From assembly GCA_012932865.1 (NCBI GenBank), contig SAXG01000051.1, positions 248,001-312,000 on the forward strand: a stretch of 64,000 bases of DNA, in the 5' to 3' direction. The stretch is from Amylostereum areolatum (Eukaryota; Basidiomycota; Agaricomycetes; Russulales; Stereaceae). Below the pieces are notes generated by a model, which was not told where the DNA came from, ran no database searches, and saw only the letters and a program-made list of their open reading frames with translations. Below, piece after piece: positions 32,207 through 42,985 of this stretch (position 1 is its first letter; every line of letters starts with the position of its first letter). A program made the position numbers and the translations under genes.

Positions 32207-35200
32207 TCACCCCTTCCTTAGATTCGACGTCCTCGTCGCAATCAGATCCAGCTTCCTCTTCCGCCAGGAGTTCCCAACGATTAAGGCGTGCAGGTTTCGG
32301 GGCACCTGGGTGCTCGCGGTGGAAGTCGTCAATACGTTTCTTGGCATTCTGGAGATTGGCAAGAGGTTCCCAAGTATTGTCATTGTCTGGGTAGCCTTTC
32401 CATTTGACAAGGTACTTGAAGCCGCGACCAACTTTCTTGGAGTCTATAATCTTTTCAACCTCATAGACTTCCTCTCCTTGGACTAACTCTGGGGGTGGAG
32501 GTGCAGGTGTTTTCTGGTTGTCAAAGGCGGGACCGTTGTGTGGAGATAGGAGGGACTCGTTGAAGACCGGATGTTTTCGTGACCAGGATGTAGGGAGGCG
32601 AAGCTTGTAAGCCGATGCTCCAACTTTCTCCAGGATTTCGAAAGGACCAAAGCGCTTGTCATCTAGCTTTTGCATAGGACGTGCCGTTTTGATTACAGTT
32701 TGGCCATCTCTAGTCTTGGCTTCCAGCCAGACGAAGTCGCCAATTTTGTAATCTATTGGTTCGTCCTTCTTACGATCGTAAAAGCGCTTTTGATCGTCCT
32801 GTGCTGCCTTTAGCGCAGAGCGGGCTTCCTCATAGATGTCTCGCATGCGTTGTGCAAACTCGTTCGCCGATGGGTTGTCTGTCTCACGTCGAGGGTTTGT
32901 CCCCAGGTAGAGTTCCCGACCATAGTTGGCAAAGTTGGGAGACATCCCAATCGAACTATGGACCATGTTGTTGAGCGCAGTCATGGCAAGTGGGAGGTAA
33001 CGTGTCCAATTGTCTTGTCGCTGATTGACGAAGATGCGAAGGTAGTTTTCCATGGTCATGTTGGAGCGTTCGGTCTGTCCATCCGTCTGAGGGTGATACG
33101 CCGTGGACGGGTTCCCTTCAATGCCTAGCAATTGGAACAATGCCGTGGTGAACTTGGAGACAAAGACGCTGCCGCGGTCACTGACGATCTTTCTAGGAAT
33201 TCCATGATGGGGGACCACCTCGCGTAGGTACTCGAAGGCGAGTTCGTCCTCTGTTAGGTCTTTGGTCGTGGCCCAGAATACAACCTGCTTGGTACCCATG
33301 CAGTTCACATTGCAGATGGCGTCTTTTCCATCCGAGACCGGGAGTGGCATGACGAAGTCAATGGATACGTGCTCCCAAGGTGCTTGTGGTGGGTCATGTG
33401 GGTGGAGTGGAGCGGCAATACGATCGTGTCTAATCTTGGTACGTTGGCAGGTCTCACATCCTTCGACATATTTTCGGACGTCATCTCTAATGGCAGGCCA
33501 CCAGTAGTTGCGCGTGATGAGCTCGTGGGTCTTGTATCGTCCTGGATGACCGACAAGCGGGCCGTCATGGTGAGCCTGGATGATGTCTGCACGGAGTCCT
33601 TTGTCTCTTGGGACATAGAGTCTGTGTTGCCAGGTGACCGTTCCATCTGCATGTTCCAGCCATCCCTTTACTTTGAGTGCTAAGGCGCGTTCTACTGCAT
33701 GGTCTCGGAGTAAGGTAGCCTCTTGAATCCGCTCAATGAAGGTATTGTCAGGTCCGTTGGTTACGATTCCTGCATGGTTGAGGGCGCGAAAGAGTTCTGG
33801 TTTCAGGAGGACGATGTTTTCATTGTCTTTCTCCCCCTTCTCAAGGCCCGCTAGTCGGGAAATAGCATCGGGTTTGCCCATTGTTTTGCCAGGTTTGTGG
33901 AGTAGCGTACAATGATACTCTTGTAGCTCCGTTAACCATCGTGCTTGTCTCCGATTTAGCTTCTGCGCCTTGCGGAAGTACGTGAGATTGCGATGATCCG
34001 ACCAGATTTCAAACTCCTGTCGTGCCCCCATGAGGTATTGTCTCCATTCCTCTAGCGCCGTCATGATAGCCAGTAATTCCTTGTCATAAATCTCATAGTT
34101 CCTCTCAGCTTCGCTGAGGGACTTTGAGAGGAAGGCGACTGGGTGCCATTTGCCATTGTCCTGTTGTTGCGAAAGTACCGCGCCCGTGGCATAGTCAGAG
34201 GAGTCCGCCTCGACACGGAACTGTCCATCGTCTGTAGGGATTGCTAGAACTGGCTGCGATGTTATACGTCGCTTGAGTTCCTCAAAAGCCTCCTGCTGTG
34301 GGGTGTCCCAGACCCATTCCGTCTTCCCAGTGAGTTTAGTCATTGGGTGAGCAATGCCACTGAAGTCCTTGATAAAGCGACGGTAGAAGTTGCAAAAGCC
34401 CAAAAATGATTGAAGTTGTTTCTTCGTTTTGGGGGCTGGCCAATTGGTGATTGCCGCGACCTTTGCTGGATCCATGCGAACCCTTCCTCCGCCGACAATC
34501 ATGCCCAGGTATTCGATTTCTGCCTTCTCAAACTCGCACTTTTCTGGCTTCAGATAGAGTTTGTTTTCTCGCAGGATCCGAAGGACCTCCTTGACTATTC
34601 GACGATGTTCTTCTAGCGTATGTGTGAAGATGAGGATGTCGTCCAAATAGACGACCACGACTCCTTGGTGGATCAAGTCTTTGAACAGGTCATTCATCAT
34701 GGCTTGGAACGTAGACGGGGAGTTGGTGAGTCCAAAGAACATGACCGTAGGCTCGTAGAGACCTTTGTTCGTGCGGAATGCAGCTTTCCACTCGTCCCCT
34801 TCTTTAATCCGAACATTGTTGTACCCCCATCGGACATCGAGCTTGGTAAAGTGCCGTGCTCCTTTAAGTTTGTCAACCAACTCTTGGATGAGCGGGAGCG
34901 GGTAACGGTTCTTTATTGTCATCTCATTGAGCTTTCGATAGTCCTGCACAGGACGTAGCGAGCCGTCTTTTTTCTTGATGAAGAAGAATGGGGAGGCCAT
35001 GGGTGATTTGGACGGTTGGATCCGGCCAGATCTCAGGTTCTCTTCCAGAAAGGCGTCCAGTTGCTTCTGCTCGTCCAATGTGAGGGGGTAAACTTTGCAA
35101 TCAACCGGTTTGAAGTTAGGAGTGAGCTCAATGGCGTGGTCCCATGGGCGTCGCTCAGGGAGCTTGTCGAAGTCGTCTTTGTCAAAGATGTCCTTGAATT

Positions 35201-36359
35201 CGTGGTACACCGTTGGGACTCGCTCAGAGAAGGTCTGTTCCTTTTTCTTAGCGTGCTCTTCAATTGCAATGTCCGATGCATGGGTCCGGATGTGGTATGT
35301 CGCTTTGTAGCCATCCCAGTCGAAAGCAAACAGCTGCTCGTCCTTTTCCATGTGGACTGGCTCTTCCTCCTCCTCTTCATCCTCATCGATATTGAGGAGG
35401 GGAGGGGGACGAGAGCAGCTGACAGGGCATCGGTCGAATTCAATTGACCCGGATTTCCAGTCGATGTGAGGGTTGTGCTTCTTTAGCCACTCATGTCCAA
35501 TGAAAAGGTCCGTATCTCCTAGATTGGAGACCGCCAGGTCAATGTTTTCTTCATGGTCTTGAATATTTAGGCGAAGTGTGACATATTCCGTGATGGGACC
35601 TCCTGTGTTGAGAGTGCCGTCTGCATTTCGTACTGGGATTGGGCGAGCAGTCCGTCGCGTGGGGATGTGATTTTCCTGCACAAACTTCGTGTTGATACAC
35701 GAGCCAGTGCAACCACTGTCCAGGAGTGCGAGAGCTTTGACAATGCGTTTGGAATCTACCACCAGTTGTGTGGGAATGACCGTTTGTTCCTTGGCGCTGG
35801 CGGAGCGTATGAACTGCATAGGAGTGGCGAGCTCTAGTAGAGCTTGACATGCTAACTCGTCTCCCATGCCAGTTATTTCCTTGATGGCTTCATAAGTAGC
35901 CTCGTCACGGCGTCGGTGGTGTGTCCAGATGCGAAGGATTGCAATCGCACTTTCGGGTTTGTCTTCCCTTAAGCGACGAAGCGTCCATTGAGCCGTTCCA
36001 GGTGCCATATAACATGATTTGGGCGCCGTGCCCCTTCCATCGCACGGCGTTGTCCCTGACTTCACAGGGTCCATATCCAAAACCGAGTCCGTATCCAAAG
36101 CCGTATCCAAAACTGAAGCCGAAACCGAAGCCATATCCAAAGCCGAAGGCTCACAAATTGAGGCCTGAGTATCTAAAATAACAACGGGACGCGTGCCCGT
36201 ACCGATAGAGTCCGTAAGAGAAGTCATAATGGGGATATCCCCCGTAGTAGTACAGTCCGATTCAACAATGCGCATATGTAAACGAGAACCAGGCCACCGA
36301 GGCGCCACAAAACCAGATGAGCGAGAGACAGAAACTTGGGCTTCAGATGCCGTGTACAT
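32199..36359 (-). CDS. pol: Chromovirus copy 2 Pol polyprotein, intact
   Basis: 1386 aa from the ATG at 36359 (MYTASEAQVSVSRSSG), 11 nt after the Gag stop and in the -1 frame. Residues about 1-150 are a linker with a repeated LD pattern. The protease has LLDSGCTGSC near residue 210. The reverse transcriptase has the YLDD catalytic motif (VVYLDDILIFTH). RNase H reads VEADSSDYATGAVLSQ. The integrase has a zinc module (GHPGRYKTHELITRNYWWP, then CETCQRTK) and a DDE core (SIDFVMPLP, VSDRGSVFVSKF, HPQTDGQTERSN). The C-terminal chromodomain (YEVEKIIDSKK...KYLVKWKGYPDNDNTWEP) would guide integration to modified chromatin, as is known for chromoviruses. No stop or frameshift seen. Confidence 0.95.
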   Translation of the reverse strand: MYTASEAQVSVSRSSGFVAPRWPGSRLHMRIVESDCTTTGDIPIMTSLTDSIGTGTRPVVILDTQASICEPSALDMASVSASVLDTALDTDSVLDMDPVKSGTTPCDGRGTAPKSCYMAPGTAQWTLRRLREDKPESAIAILRIWTHHRRRDEATYEAIKEITGMGDELACQALLELATPMQFIRSASAKEQTVIPTQLVVDSKRIVKALALLDSGCTGSCINTKFVQENHIPTRRTARPIPVRNADGTLNTGGPITEYVTLRLNIQDHEENIDLAVSNLGDTDLFIGHEWLKKHNPHIDWKSGSIEFDRCPVSCSRPPPLLNIDEDEEEEEEPVHMEKDEQLFAFDWDGYKATYHIRTHASDIAIEEHAKKKEQTFSERVPTVYHEFKDIFDKDDFDKLPERRPWDHAIELTPNFKPVDCKVYPLTLDEQKQLDAFLEENLRSGRIQPSKSPMASPFFFIKKKDGSLRPVQDYRKLNEMTIKNRYPLPLIQELVDKLKGARHFTKLDVRWGYNNVRIKEGDEWKAAFRTNKGLYEPTVMFFGLTNSPSTFQAMMNDLFKDLIHQGVVVVYLDDILIFTHTLEEHRRIVKEVLRILRENKLYLKPEKCEFEKAEIEYLGMIVGGGRVRMDPAKVAAITNWPAPKTKKQLQSFLGFCNFYRRFIKDFSGIAHPMTKLTGKTEWVWDTPQQEAFEELKRRITSQPVLAIPTDDGQFRVEADSSDYATGAVLSQQQDNGKWHPVAFLSKSLSEAERNYEIYDKELLAIMTALEEWRQYLMGARQEFEIWSDHRNLTYFRKAQKLNRRQARWLTELQEYHCTLLHKPGKTMGKPDAISRLAGLEKGEKDNENIVLLKPELFRALNHAGIVTNGPDNTFIERIQEATLLRDHAVERALALKVKGWLEHADGTVTWQHRLYVPRDKGLRADIIQAHHDGPLVGHPGRYKTHELITRNYWWPAIRDDVRKYVEGCETCQRTKIRHDRIAAPLHPHDPPQAPWEHVSIDFVMPLPVSDGKDAICNVNCMGTKQVVFWATTKDLTEDELAFEYLREVVPHHGIPRKIVSDRGSVFVSKFTTALFQLLGIEGNPSTAYHPQTDGQTERSNMTMENYLRIFVNQRQDNWTRYLPLAMTALNNMVHSSIGMSPNFANYGRELYLGTNPRRETDNPSANEFAQRMRDIYEEARSALKAAQDDQKRFYDRKKDEPIDYKIGDFVWLEAKTRDGQTVIKTARPMQKLDDKRFGPFEILEKVGASAYKLRLPTSWSRKHPVFNESLLSPHNGPAFDNQKTPAPPPPELVQGEEVYEVEKIIDSKKVGRGFKYLVKWKGYPDNDNTWEPLANLQNAKKRIDDFHREHPGAPKPARLNRWELLAEEEAGSDCDEDVESKEGVMS

Positions 36360-36370
36360 CGTCAGCCCCC

Positions 36371-37627
36371 TCAAAAACCCTCCTTCTTCTCCTCCACCTT
36401 TGGCTGAGCTTGAAGCGCGTCCATCACGCTTTTCCGATCTTCGGCCGACAGGCTCCTAGCCCAGGCGGTGGGCGTCTCGAACGTCTGTGCTCGAGCCTCC
36501 CGCTTTGGTGGTTCCGTGTACCGGTCCCTCCCCCACATGTCTCGGATGTTCTTCACGTCCACCCTGCAGTCCCGCACCTGGTGGCCATTCTGTCCGCAGC
36601 GGAAGCATCGCCCCTTGATGTCGACACGGTTGACGTCCATTGGCTGACCTTTGCCACCGTGCACCGTGCCGGTTCCATCGCGGCGCCATGGGACCTGCCC
36701 CCCTTGTTGCCCATTGGTTGATCCTTGTCCTTTGGATTTTTGGTTCTGCGCGGGTCCACTGCGCTGGGTCTTAAGGTCCTCCCGCTCCTGTCGTAGACCG
36801 TCGATCAGGATGATGCGCTCTTTGAGGTCCTCATATCTCTGAGGAACGTGACCGCTGTCGTAGATGGAGTCGATGGTCCGATAGTAGACGTTGTGTTTGA
36901 GCAGCTGCATGAGGTGGATAGGGTCCTGCGCCGTGGAGTATCCTGCCTTCCTTGCGAGTTGCTCGAACTTGGCGAAGTATTCATGGGCAGTGGTACCCTT
37001 CGTCTGTTTGAACCCGTCCAGTTCGACTGCGGCACGGTGCTGCTTATTGACGTCGGTGAAGGCCCCTTTGAGTGCTTTGTGGAAGTCCACCCAGGCGACC
37101 ATGGCTCCATTGGCCAAGTGTGCATCCTCATACTCGGCCTTCCAGGTGCGTGCTGCCTCCCCCGTCATGTAGGTGAGAATGAAGAGGACTTTGTCCTTGT
37201 CCGTCACGAGGTCATCCTCAGCGGCTCGCATGTATTCCTCGCACGACCGCATCCAGTCATTGAAGTCCTCTCGTTTCCCAGAGAAGCCTTCAGGAGTTTT
37301 CGCGTGGACTTTCTTTCGGGGGGGTCTGGCGGCGGCGGCAGCTGGGGCACTAACAGTGACCGCAGGGGGGTTGACGGTGATGGGGGGGGCCGTGACGTTG
37401 ACGGTGGGGGGTGGCAGGTTGAGGGCAGCAACAAGCACGGCAGGGATGGCGACCCATTGGCCATTTACTTCCATGAGCCAGGCATCGTCGGTGCCGTTAT
37501 TCATGTGTTGGATGGGAGAGCCAGTTTGGCCGATGACGATGTTCCATGTTCCACCGATTTCGGTGCAGTTGGCAAGTTCGGCGGGGAGAGGGGGTTGGGG
37601 GTCGGTGCGGATCCACTGGGCAGCCAT
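36371..37627 (-). CDS. gag: Chromovirus copy 2 Gag, intact
   Basis: 418 aa, nearly identical to copy 1 Gag, with capsid-like helices and the CX2CX4HX4C knuckle CFRCGQNGHQVRDC. It ends TGA here rather than the TAA of copy 1. The frame stays open upstream to the ORF0 stop at 37934-37936, as in copy 1. Confidence 0.93.
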   Translation of the reverse strand: MAAQWIRTDPQPPLPAELANCTEIGGTWNIVIGQTGSPIQHMNNGTDDAWLMEVNGQWVAIPAVLVAALNLPPPTVNVTAPPITVNPPAVTVSAPAAAAARPPRKKVHAKTPEGFSGKREDFNDWMRSCEEYMRAAEDDLVTDKDKVLFILTYMTGEAARTWKAEYEDAHLANGAMVAWVDFHKALKGAFTDVNKQHRAAVELDGFKQTKGTTAHEYFAKFEQLARKAGYSTAQDPIHLMQLLKHNVYYRTIDSIYDSGHVPQRYEDLKERIILIDGLRQEREDLKTQRSGPAQNQKSKGQGSTNGQQGGQVPWRRDGTGTVHGGKGQPMDVNRVDIKGRCFRCGQNGHQVRDCRVDVKNIRDMWGRDRYTEPPKREARAQTFETPTAWARSLSAEDRKSVMDALQAQPKVEEKKEGF

Positions 37628-37933
37628 GATTGGTTCGTCGAGGTCGGAGAAGTCTTCGTCGGTGACAGGCGGTAGGGCGGAGGCGGCGATGAGGTTGAAG
37701 TCGGCTTCAGTGAGGTCGTCTTGGCTTTCGTTGGCGAAGTACCAACTGATGCCACTTGTTTGGGTTGCTACGAAGGCGACTTCGACAGTGGTGTCTCCGA
37801 GTTGGACAAAGAAGTCGTTTCCTCGTTCAGTGAAGCCTAGAGGGAGGGGATATATGTAGCAGTTTTCGTCCTCAATGTCGGTGTCGGAGTCAGAACTGGA
37901 GTCGGAGCCGTTGAGTCCGAACGAGGGAATTGT

Positions 37934-38518
37934 TTATAAGTGGGTGAGGTCGATGACCTCTGGCTCTGGTGTGGGGCTGAGGGTGTTGCCTGGTGTAAGG
38001 AGGCGGTGGGTGTGTCGAGTGTCCACTGGTATTTTCTCGTTGGGCGCATAGAAGGTTTTTGGGGGTTGCTCGAGTTTGTAGCGGTAGGTGACGTATGGGC
38101 AGGAGTAGACGTAGAGGTTTCCGTTTCCTTGTTCGCTTATTTTGAGGTGATAGAAGTGGACGTCTATGATGGAGTCTTCAAGTTCTTCTACGCTGAGGGC
38201 GACCTTCCAATTGTGCCAGGCCCAAGGGTCTTTAGATTCGTTGATGAGGGAGATGATAGCGTCGTGGCTGATGGGGATGAATTCTTGTACTTGCGAGCGC
38301 CAATCTTCCATGCACGAGCCCCCAGTCGAAATGGTTACTCTGTGCGGCAAGGGAAGATTTTGTCGAGGGAGGGTGGTTCTGTTATGAGATCGCAAGACGG
38401 TCTGCCTCAGTCTTCTCGACCTGTTGGCTGTCTCTTCGTCTAGGGGACACGAGCCCAAAGACTTCCTAAACCGCTTTCCTTTCGCCGCTTTTACTCGTTT
38501 CCTACACCAAAGGTGCAC
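37934..38518 (-). CDS. Chromovirus copy 2 ORF0 with one SIM-like motif
   Basis: 194 aa and clearly homologous to copy 1 ORF0, but with a single terminal VIDLT (PEPEVIDLTHL). Copy 1 has an additional in-frame 24-bp repeat giving two. The TAA and the open frame through to Gag are kept in both copies. The alternative start is again the internal Met before EDWRSQVQEF. Function unknown. Conservation of the frame in two copies that differ at scattered sites argues that it is used. Confidence 0.7.
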   Translation of the reverse strand: MHLWCRKRVKAAKGKRFRKSLGSCPLDEETANRSRRLRQTVLRSHNRTTLPRQNLPLPHRVTISTGGSCMEDWRSQVQEFIPISHDAIISLINESKDPWAWHNWKVALSVEELEDSIIDVHFYHLKISEQGNGNLYVYSCPYVTYRYKLEQPPKTFYAPNEKIPVDTRHTHRLLTPGNTLSPTPEPEVIDLTHL

Positions 38519-38772
38519 CTTCTACTGTCACCTCTGAGCTTTCAACTCCTGGTATTGGAGAGTCTCGAGTAGGTGTAACGTTTCGAGGAAACGTCAAGCC
38601 GGCACCGGTATACGTGCGCACGACCACAATGTCAGGGTAACGAGTCGCGTACTCTGGGGGCAACGGTCTAGGGCGGCACGGGGGAAGAACAAGGTCAGTA
38701 CCAGACGGGTACTACTACTACTACGCTACAGTACGTAGGGACGGTCGTAGGGTGGTGCAAGAGTAAACAGAT

Positions 38773-38782
38773 CTCGAGCTTA
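38773..38782 (-). other. Candidate self-priming site, copy 2
   Basis: Next to the inner end of the 5' LTR on the minus strand, the sequence taagctcgagatctg matches that in copy 1 and is again complementary over ATCTCGAGCT to the presumed transcript start inside the LTR. Confidence 0.55.
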
Positions 38783-39242
38783 TGTCAGCAACGACTAGTG
38801 CGACAGCACCAAGTTACGACACAGCTGACTAGAAGATGAGGACGACAGAGGGGAGCCGATCAGACACGGCGACAGACGAGGGAAAGCAAGCAAAGTCGGT
38901 AGAATTGACTAGCTCGAGATAAGGGATATGTACAGCGAGAACGAGCCTTATATACACAAGAGGAGAGAGACTTAGGTAAGCAACCGATACACGGCGATCA
39001 GTAAGCAGACCTAGTATAAGTAAGCAGTCGTATGTAAAAGAGCACAGCATGAGTCAGTATTGTACAGCATGAGTCAAGGGAAAGGAGTCAGACCCAGGCC
39101 GAGATGAGTCACGTGGGCCCGAGTGGGATATAGATGAACCGGGTCCGGGCCAAAGTGGAGCCGGACCGGTGATAAGCCAATAAGTCCTAAAGCGTGTAAC
39201 CGATGTAAAGTAAAAAAAGAAAATTATAGACCGTTCATGACA
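38783..39242 (-). repeat. 5' LTR of chromovirus copy 2
   Basis: 460 bp with three TGACTCA sites (seen as TGAGTCA on the + strand between about 39048 and 39115) and a TATA box, as in copy 1. The promoter points into the element and away from the KDZ exon. Confidence 0.93.
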
Positions 39243-39247
39243 CCTTT
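39243..39247. repeat. Target-site duplication CCTTT, right copy
   Basis: Partner of 31742-31746. On the minus strand it reads AAAGG and is part of codons within the KDZ transposase. Confidence 0.85.
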
Positions 39248-42200
39248 CTGTCGTGAAACCGGAGCGTGTTCCCCATCTGAGCACGGACACGTCCAATCTG
39301 TTCTTTTGTCCGGTCTAGGTTTGCCTTCGCGCGAAGAAGATTGACCCGAAGGACTGTACAAGAGTGAGCAGGTATCAGAGGGGGTTAGGATGACAACTAC
39401 TTACACTCATCCTTCCAGGTTGGATTCGAAGAGTCCGACTCCGACGGGCGATCCATTGTCCAAAACCACGCGAGTTGAGCGTGGACGGTGTGTGGGTTGG
39501 ACGGGTCAATAATAGTGGTGCTTGCTTTGAGGTCTTGTTTGGTGAGGGGTTTGAAACGGTCAAGGACAGTCGGATCAGTGTGAAGTCGGCTCAGTGCTTT
39601 CCGAGAGTCCATGTAGACTTGGACGTGCTGCCGAAGGGTGCCGAGGGTCCCCGTGACGGCCGAATATGCACGGGTCACCTGGCGTTGAGTGGACGCTGGC
39701 CGGACCCCCGTCCGGTACTGAAACGAGAGAATTCCGACACTGTTACGGATCTCCCCAAGGGCATCATTGGCGACACCGATCCACAGCTGAGTCTCCTCCT
39801 CCATGACAGGGTGGTTGGTTTCGCTGCCTCGCCATGTTTCAGACATGGAGGATGGAAGCAGGATTGGTAGGCACTCCGCTGGAATTTGAGTTGACATTTT
39901 CTTTGGAGGGGAATCTGCAACGGGAAGGAGTTCGATCTCGCCAACCTCGTCCAACTGGGGAATAAAGTCTGAAGCGGGTCGGACCCCGGACCATCCGAGC
40001 TGCTTCCGTACAGCACCGTTGAAGGACATGATTTGTTGCTTCAATTTTGACTGGCGTCCGGCAATTGTCAATGAGTCCTGACTCGGCCGCCTCTTTTCTG
40101 CCTGTAGAGATAGTCTATAGAGAATGTTACAGTGGGATGAGAAGGCAGGTGGGGAAACTCACTGTGCCCCCCGGAGGCGGATTCCACTTGCCAGCCATTT
40201 CACGCGGACCCCTCCCCCGAGAGCCTTTTCCTTCTCTATTAATCGCATCTGTAGCTCCTTCTTCCCCGGAGCTAGGACTTGGTGAGTATGGAGATGATAT
40301 GGATGGGATGTTGTTGTACCAAGCTCAAGGCGGACATCGAAAATGGTCATTTTCTCACGATCTGTCTCTCGACAGTTGAGTGCCTCGTCCATCTCGGACA
40401 GCCACCCTTCCACCTGTTCTTCTGTCGCTTGGGCTTTGAGCTCCTTATAATACTTGTCTCGGTCTGGGAGGTCGGTCTGGGCTTCGCGGAGGCGGCGGTC
40501 CAACATTGCGGCTGGATGGAAATTAAGTAGATTCCGGATGTGAGGGTTGTGGACGCACGCATTCCAATAGCCTTCCTCCAGTTTGTGTTAAGTATATGCC
40601 AGTTGAGATGCTCTTCACGAGCTGCGGGTGTCATGGCCTGAGCATTTCGGGAGGCGGCGTTGAGGATCGACCAAAGCGTTTCCACGATCTCACCATTGAT
40701 GTATCCTACCCCAGGGATATAAACTGGCGCAAACTTGGCGAAGCAGTCATCCACATGTCCGTGGATGTGAAAGACGCTGACGCCCTGTTTTATCTTGAGG
40801 CCCGGAGGGAGTTCGAGATACATGCTGCCATCGACTCGGCGCCGGAGGTGGATTCCGTACTTGCACATAATGTCGTACGATACCATAACTTCTTCAATAC
40901 CTCCGAGACTGTGCTGGAGTGCACTGCACAATGCATAATCAACATTCGCCTGCCTAGAGCGGGGTACATAGTCAGTGATACACATGCAGGGAGGATATGG
41001 ATGGTGACGGACTTTTCTCCCTTCTGCAAGTTGACGGTTCCGACAGGGAGCCAGCATCCGTGGTCTGCGCATGCCACAGAGACTATACCAGACACATCCC
41101 TTCCTTTGTGTTCGGAGTCCGCCTGCAACACTGCACAGTGGTTGACACACTTCACTCTGGTGGTCTGAAAATTCATAAGTTCAACATTTACATTACGAAG
41201 GACAAGATATCCGGACCTTGGTCTCCACCGCATTCGCAAGATGGGTTTGGTAACGCGCTTCCGGGACAAAATACCCAGTTCCATGGCCCAATCGGACTTC
41301 CTTTTTCTGCGGGGTTGCGGACGCGAGATGTTGTGCGCTGTAGTTTCCATCTAGGACGGCAGTGGCAATGTACTTGTACCTAGATCAACAGTACTTCAGT
41401 ACTTGCAAGGGGATGTGGGAAGCTGACGCACTTGTCCAGATCGTCCTTCCAATTCACCTCCAGATTGACGCCAGGTCGAGGACAGGTTATGCATCCAAGT
41501 GTCAGCTGTCCTGGGGCCAGTGTAGAGGAGTCGGATGCGTGAAATCGTTTCAGCAAGGTTAAATAGCGATATTGTCGATTTGCTCGGCGGAGTTCCTGGT
41601 AGCGAGTCTGGATCGTCGTTATGGGTCCGAATGGTATCCGAAGTGGAATAGGGACTTACCGGTGTTTTCCCAGGAGACCTTCGATGTGTTTTCACTTTCA
41701 CCTGTTGAAAATACGAGCTGAGTGTTGTATGAGAGATGATGTTCTGGTCACTAGCATCATCCAATGCCGCAAATGTGAATGCGGACTTGGGGGTCTTGAC
41801 GCTGGCTGGATACAATCCCAGTTTAAGCAACTGAAGGTCATCGGCAGCTGCTCCTTCGCATTTGCAGAAGTGGACCCCTATGCGGTGAGCGCCAGTTGAA
41901 TGGACGACCACCATGATCCTGTTTGTGAATGGATCCACAAAGACGGGTTGATCGGATGCGGGAGATGGCAGTTTCAGAATGTCGTCACTTTGTAGTGCGA
42001 TGGGTGTGGTTGGGGTGGGTGTGGTTGGGGTGGATGGGACAGGGGTGGAAGGTCGTGATGATGTAGGAGTACTGAGGTTTGTTGTGGGATGGGATGGGGT
42101 GGGGGGGGGCTCCGGTGGTGGGGTTGGCTCCGGTGTCGGTATCGTAAGACCAACAGGATTGTCTGAAGGGGTGGAGATAGACTCTGGTGGGGGGGTTGGC

Positions 42201-42985
42201 TCCGGTGTCTGCATCGTAGGATCAGGATAATGGAGGGGATCATTAAGAGGAGGTGTCGGATGTGTAGGGGGAGGGGTCGGATAGACGGATCGATAAGTCG
42301 GATGTTTAGACTGGAGGGAGGACACCTCAGATGGGATACTAGGACTGGACGGACATGGCTATCCTCCATGTCCGAGGCAAACTACCAGACCGACGTCATG
42401 TAGCCAAGCATCAGTGAACCTTTCTCCTGTCCACCGTTGCGCACGATGGAAAGGATGACGGAGGTGGGCCTTCCAAAGGCACTCTGTGCAAACATTGGGA
42501 CAGCCGAAGCACTGCTTGCACCGCCAGTTACCATCTTCGACGCCACAGTCGATACACTTGACTGACATTGGAGCCTCGCGACTATACATCACGGAGGTAT
42601 ACTGGGGAATTCTTGGCTTCCACTCCTTCATAAACGCATTCTGAGACTGGCCGACGGATGCTGTGAGTTCCTCTTGGGGGACGAAAAGAATGTACGGACT
42701 CACCTTGCCAGCCATGCGCTTGGTTGGATGTGGAAGGACCGGAGGGTCCACGAATCGTAGGTGATCGGTGTCATCATCTTGTGGGAAGTTGTTCGGAGGG
42801 GAATCATCGTCATCCAGGGCCTGGCTTTGGTTGTGTTCCAGTCTTTGCTTGGTTAGTGGGCTGAGTGCTCGGCTCTTGAATGCCTCTCCCATTGGTCCTG
42901 CTTGAAATTTGACTTTCCCATACCAATTCCGCCTGGCCTTGTGCTGGGTGACTCTGGACTCCGAGTACACAGTTTTCCTGCCCAT
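39243..42985 (-). pseudogene. CxC2-KDZ transposase, interrupted by a chromovirus and an in-frame TAG
   Basis: Nine exons descend from the ATG at 42985: 42985-41660, 41607-41432, 41379-41217, 41164-41013, 40953-40559, 40511-40320, 40277-40163, 40114-39405 and 39353-39243, the last one continuing at 31741-31596. Every junction keeps phase and the sum is 1162 codons. The N-terminal CxC2-type cysteine cluster has CIDCGVEDGNWRCKQCFG, CTECLWKAHLRHPFHRAQRW and later HFCKCEGAAADDLQLL. The KDZ catalytic region includes ALQHSLGGIEEVMVSYDIMC, FHIHGHVDDCFAKFAPVYIP and GYINGEIVETLWSILNAASR. These are hallmarks of the Kyakuja-Dileera-Zisupton DNA transposases of basidiomycetes. Codon 209 (42361-42359) is TAG between GHGG and PCP. 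The chromovirus cuts the last exon. Apart from these two lesions the gene looks intact. Confidence 0.88.

Larger units (their letters stand above)
31747..39242 (-). mobile_element. Ty3/Gypsy chromovirus, copy 2 (intact), 7496 bp
   Basis: Two 460-bp LTRs (31747-32206, 38783-39242) differ at only one position that I noticed (acccgggcc/acccaggcc), so insertion is recent. ORF0, Gag and Pol are all open. It is flanked by CCTTT on both sides and sits in the last exon of the KDZ transposase, in the same orientation as that gene. It is inverted relative to copy 1, with 10.5 kb between them. All features needed for movement are visible. Confidence 0.95.

Noticed and set aside
13697..39242. Inversion of the 10.5-kb block between the two chromoviruses
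   Set aside because: An inversion would exchange target duplications between the copies. Copy 2 has a matching CCTTT on both sides and copy 1 flanks do not fit in the swapped arrangement.
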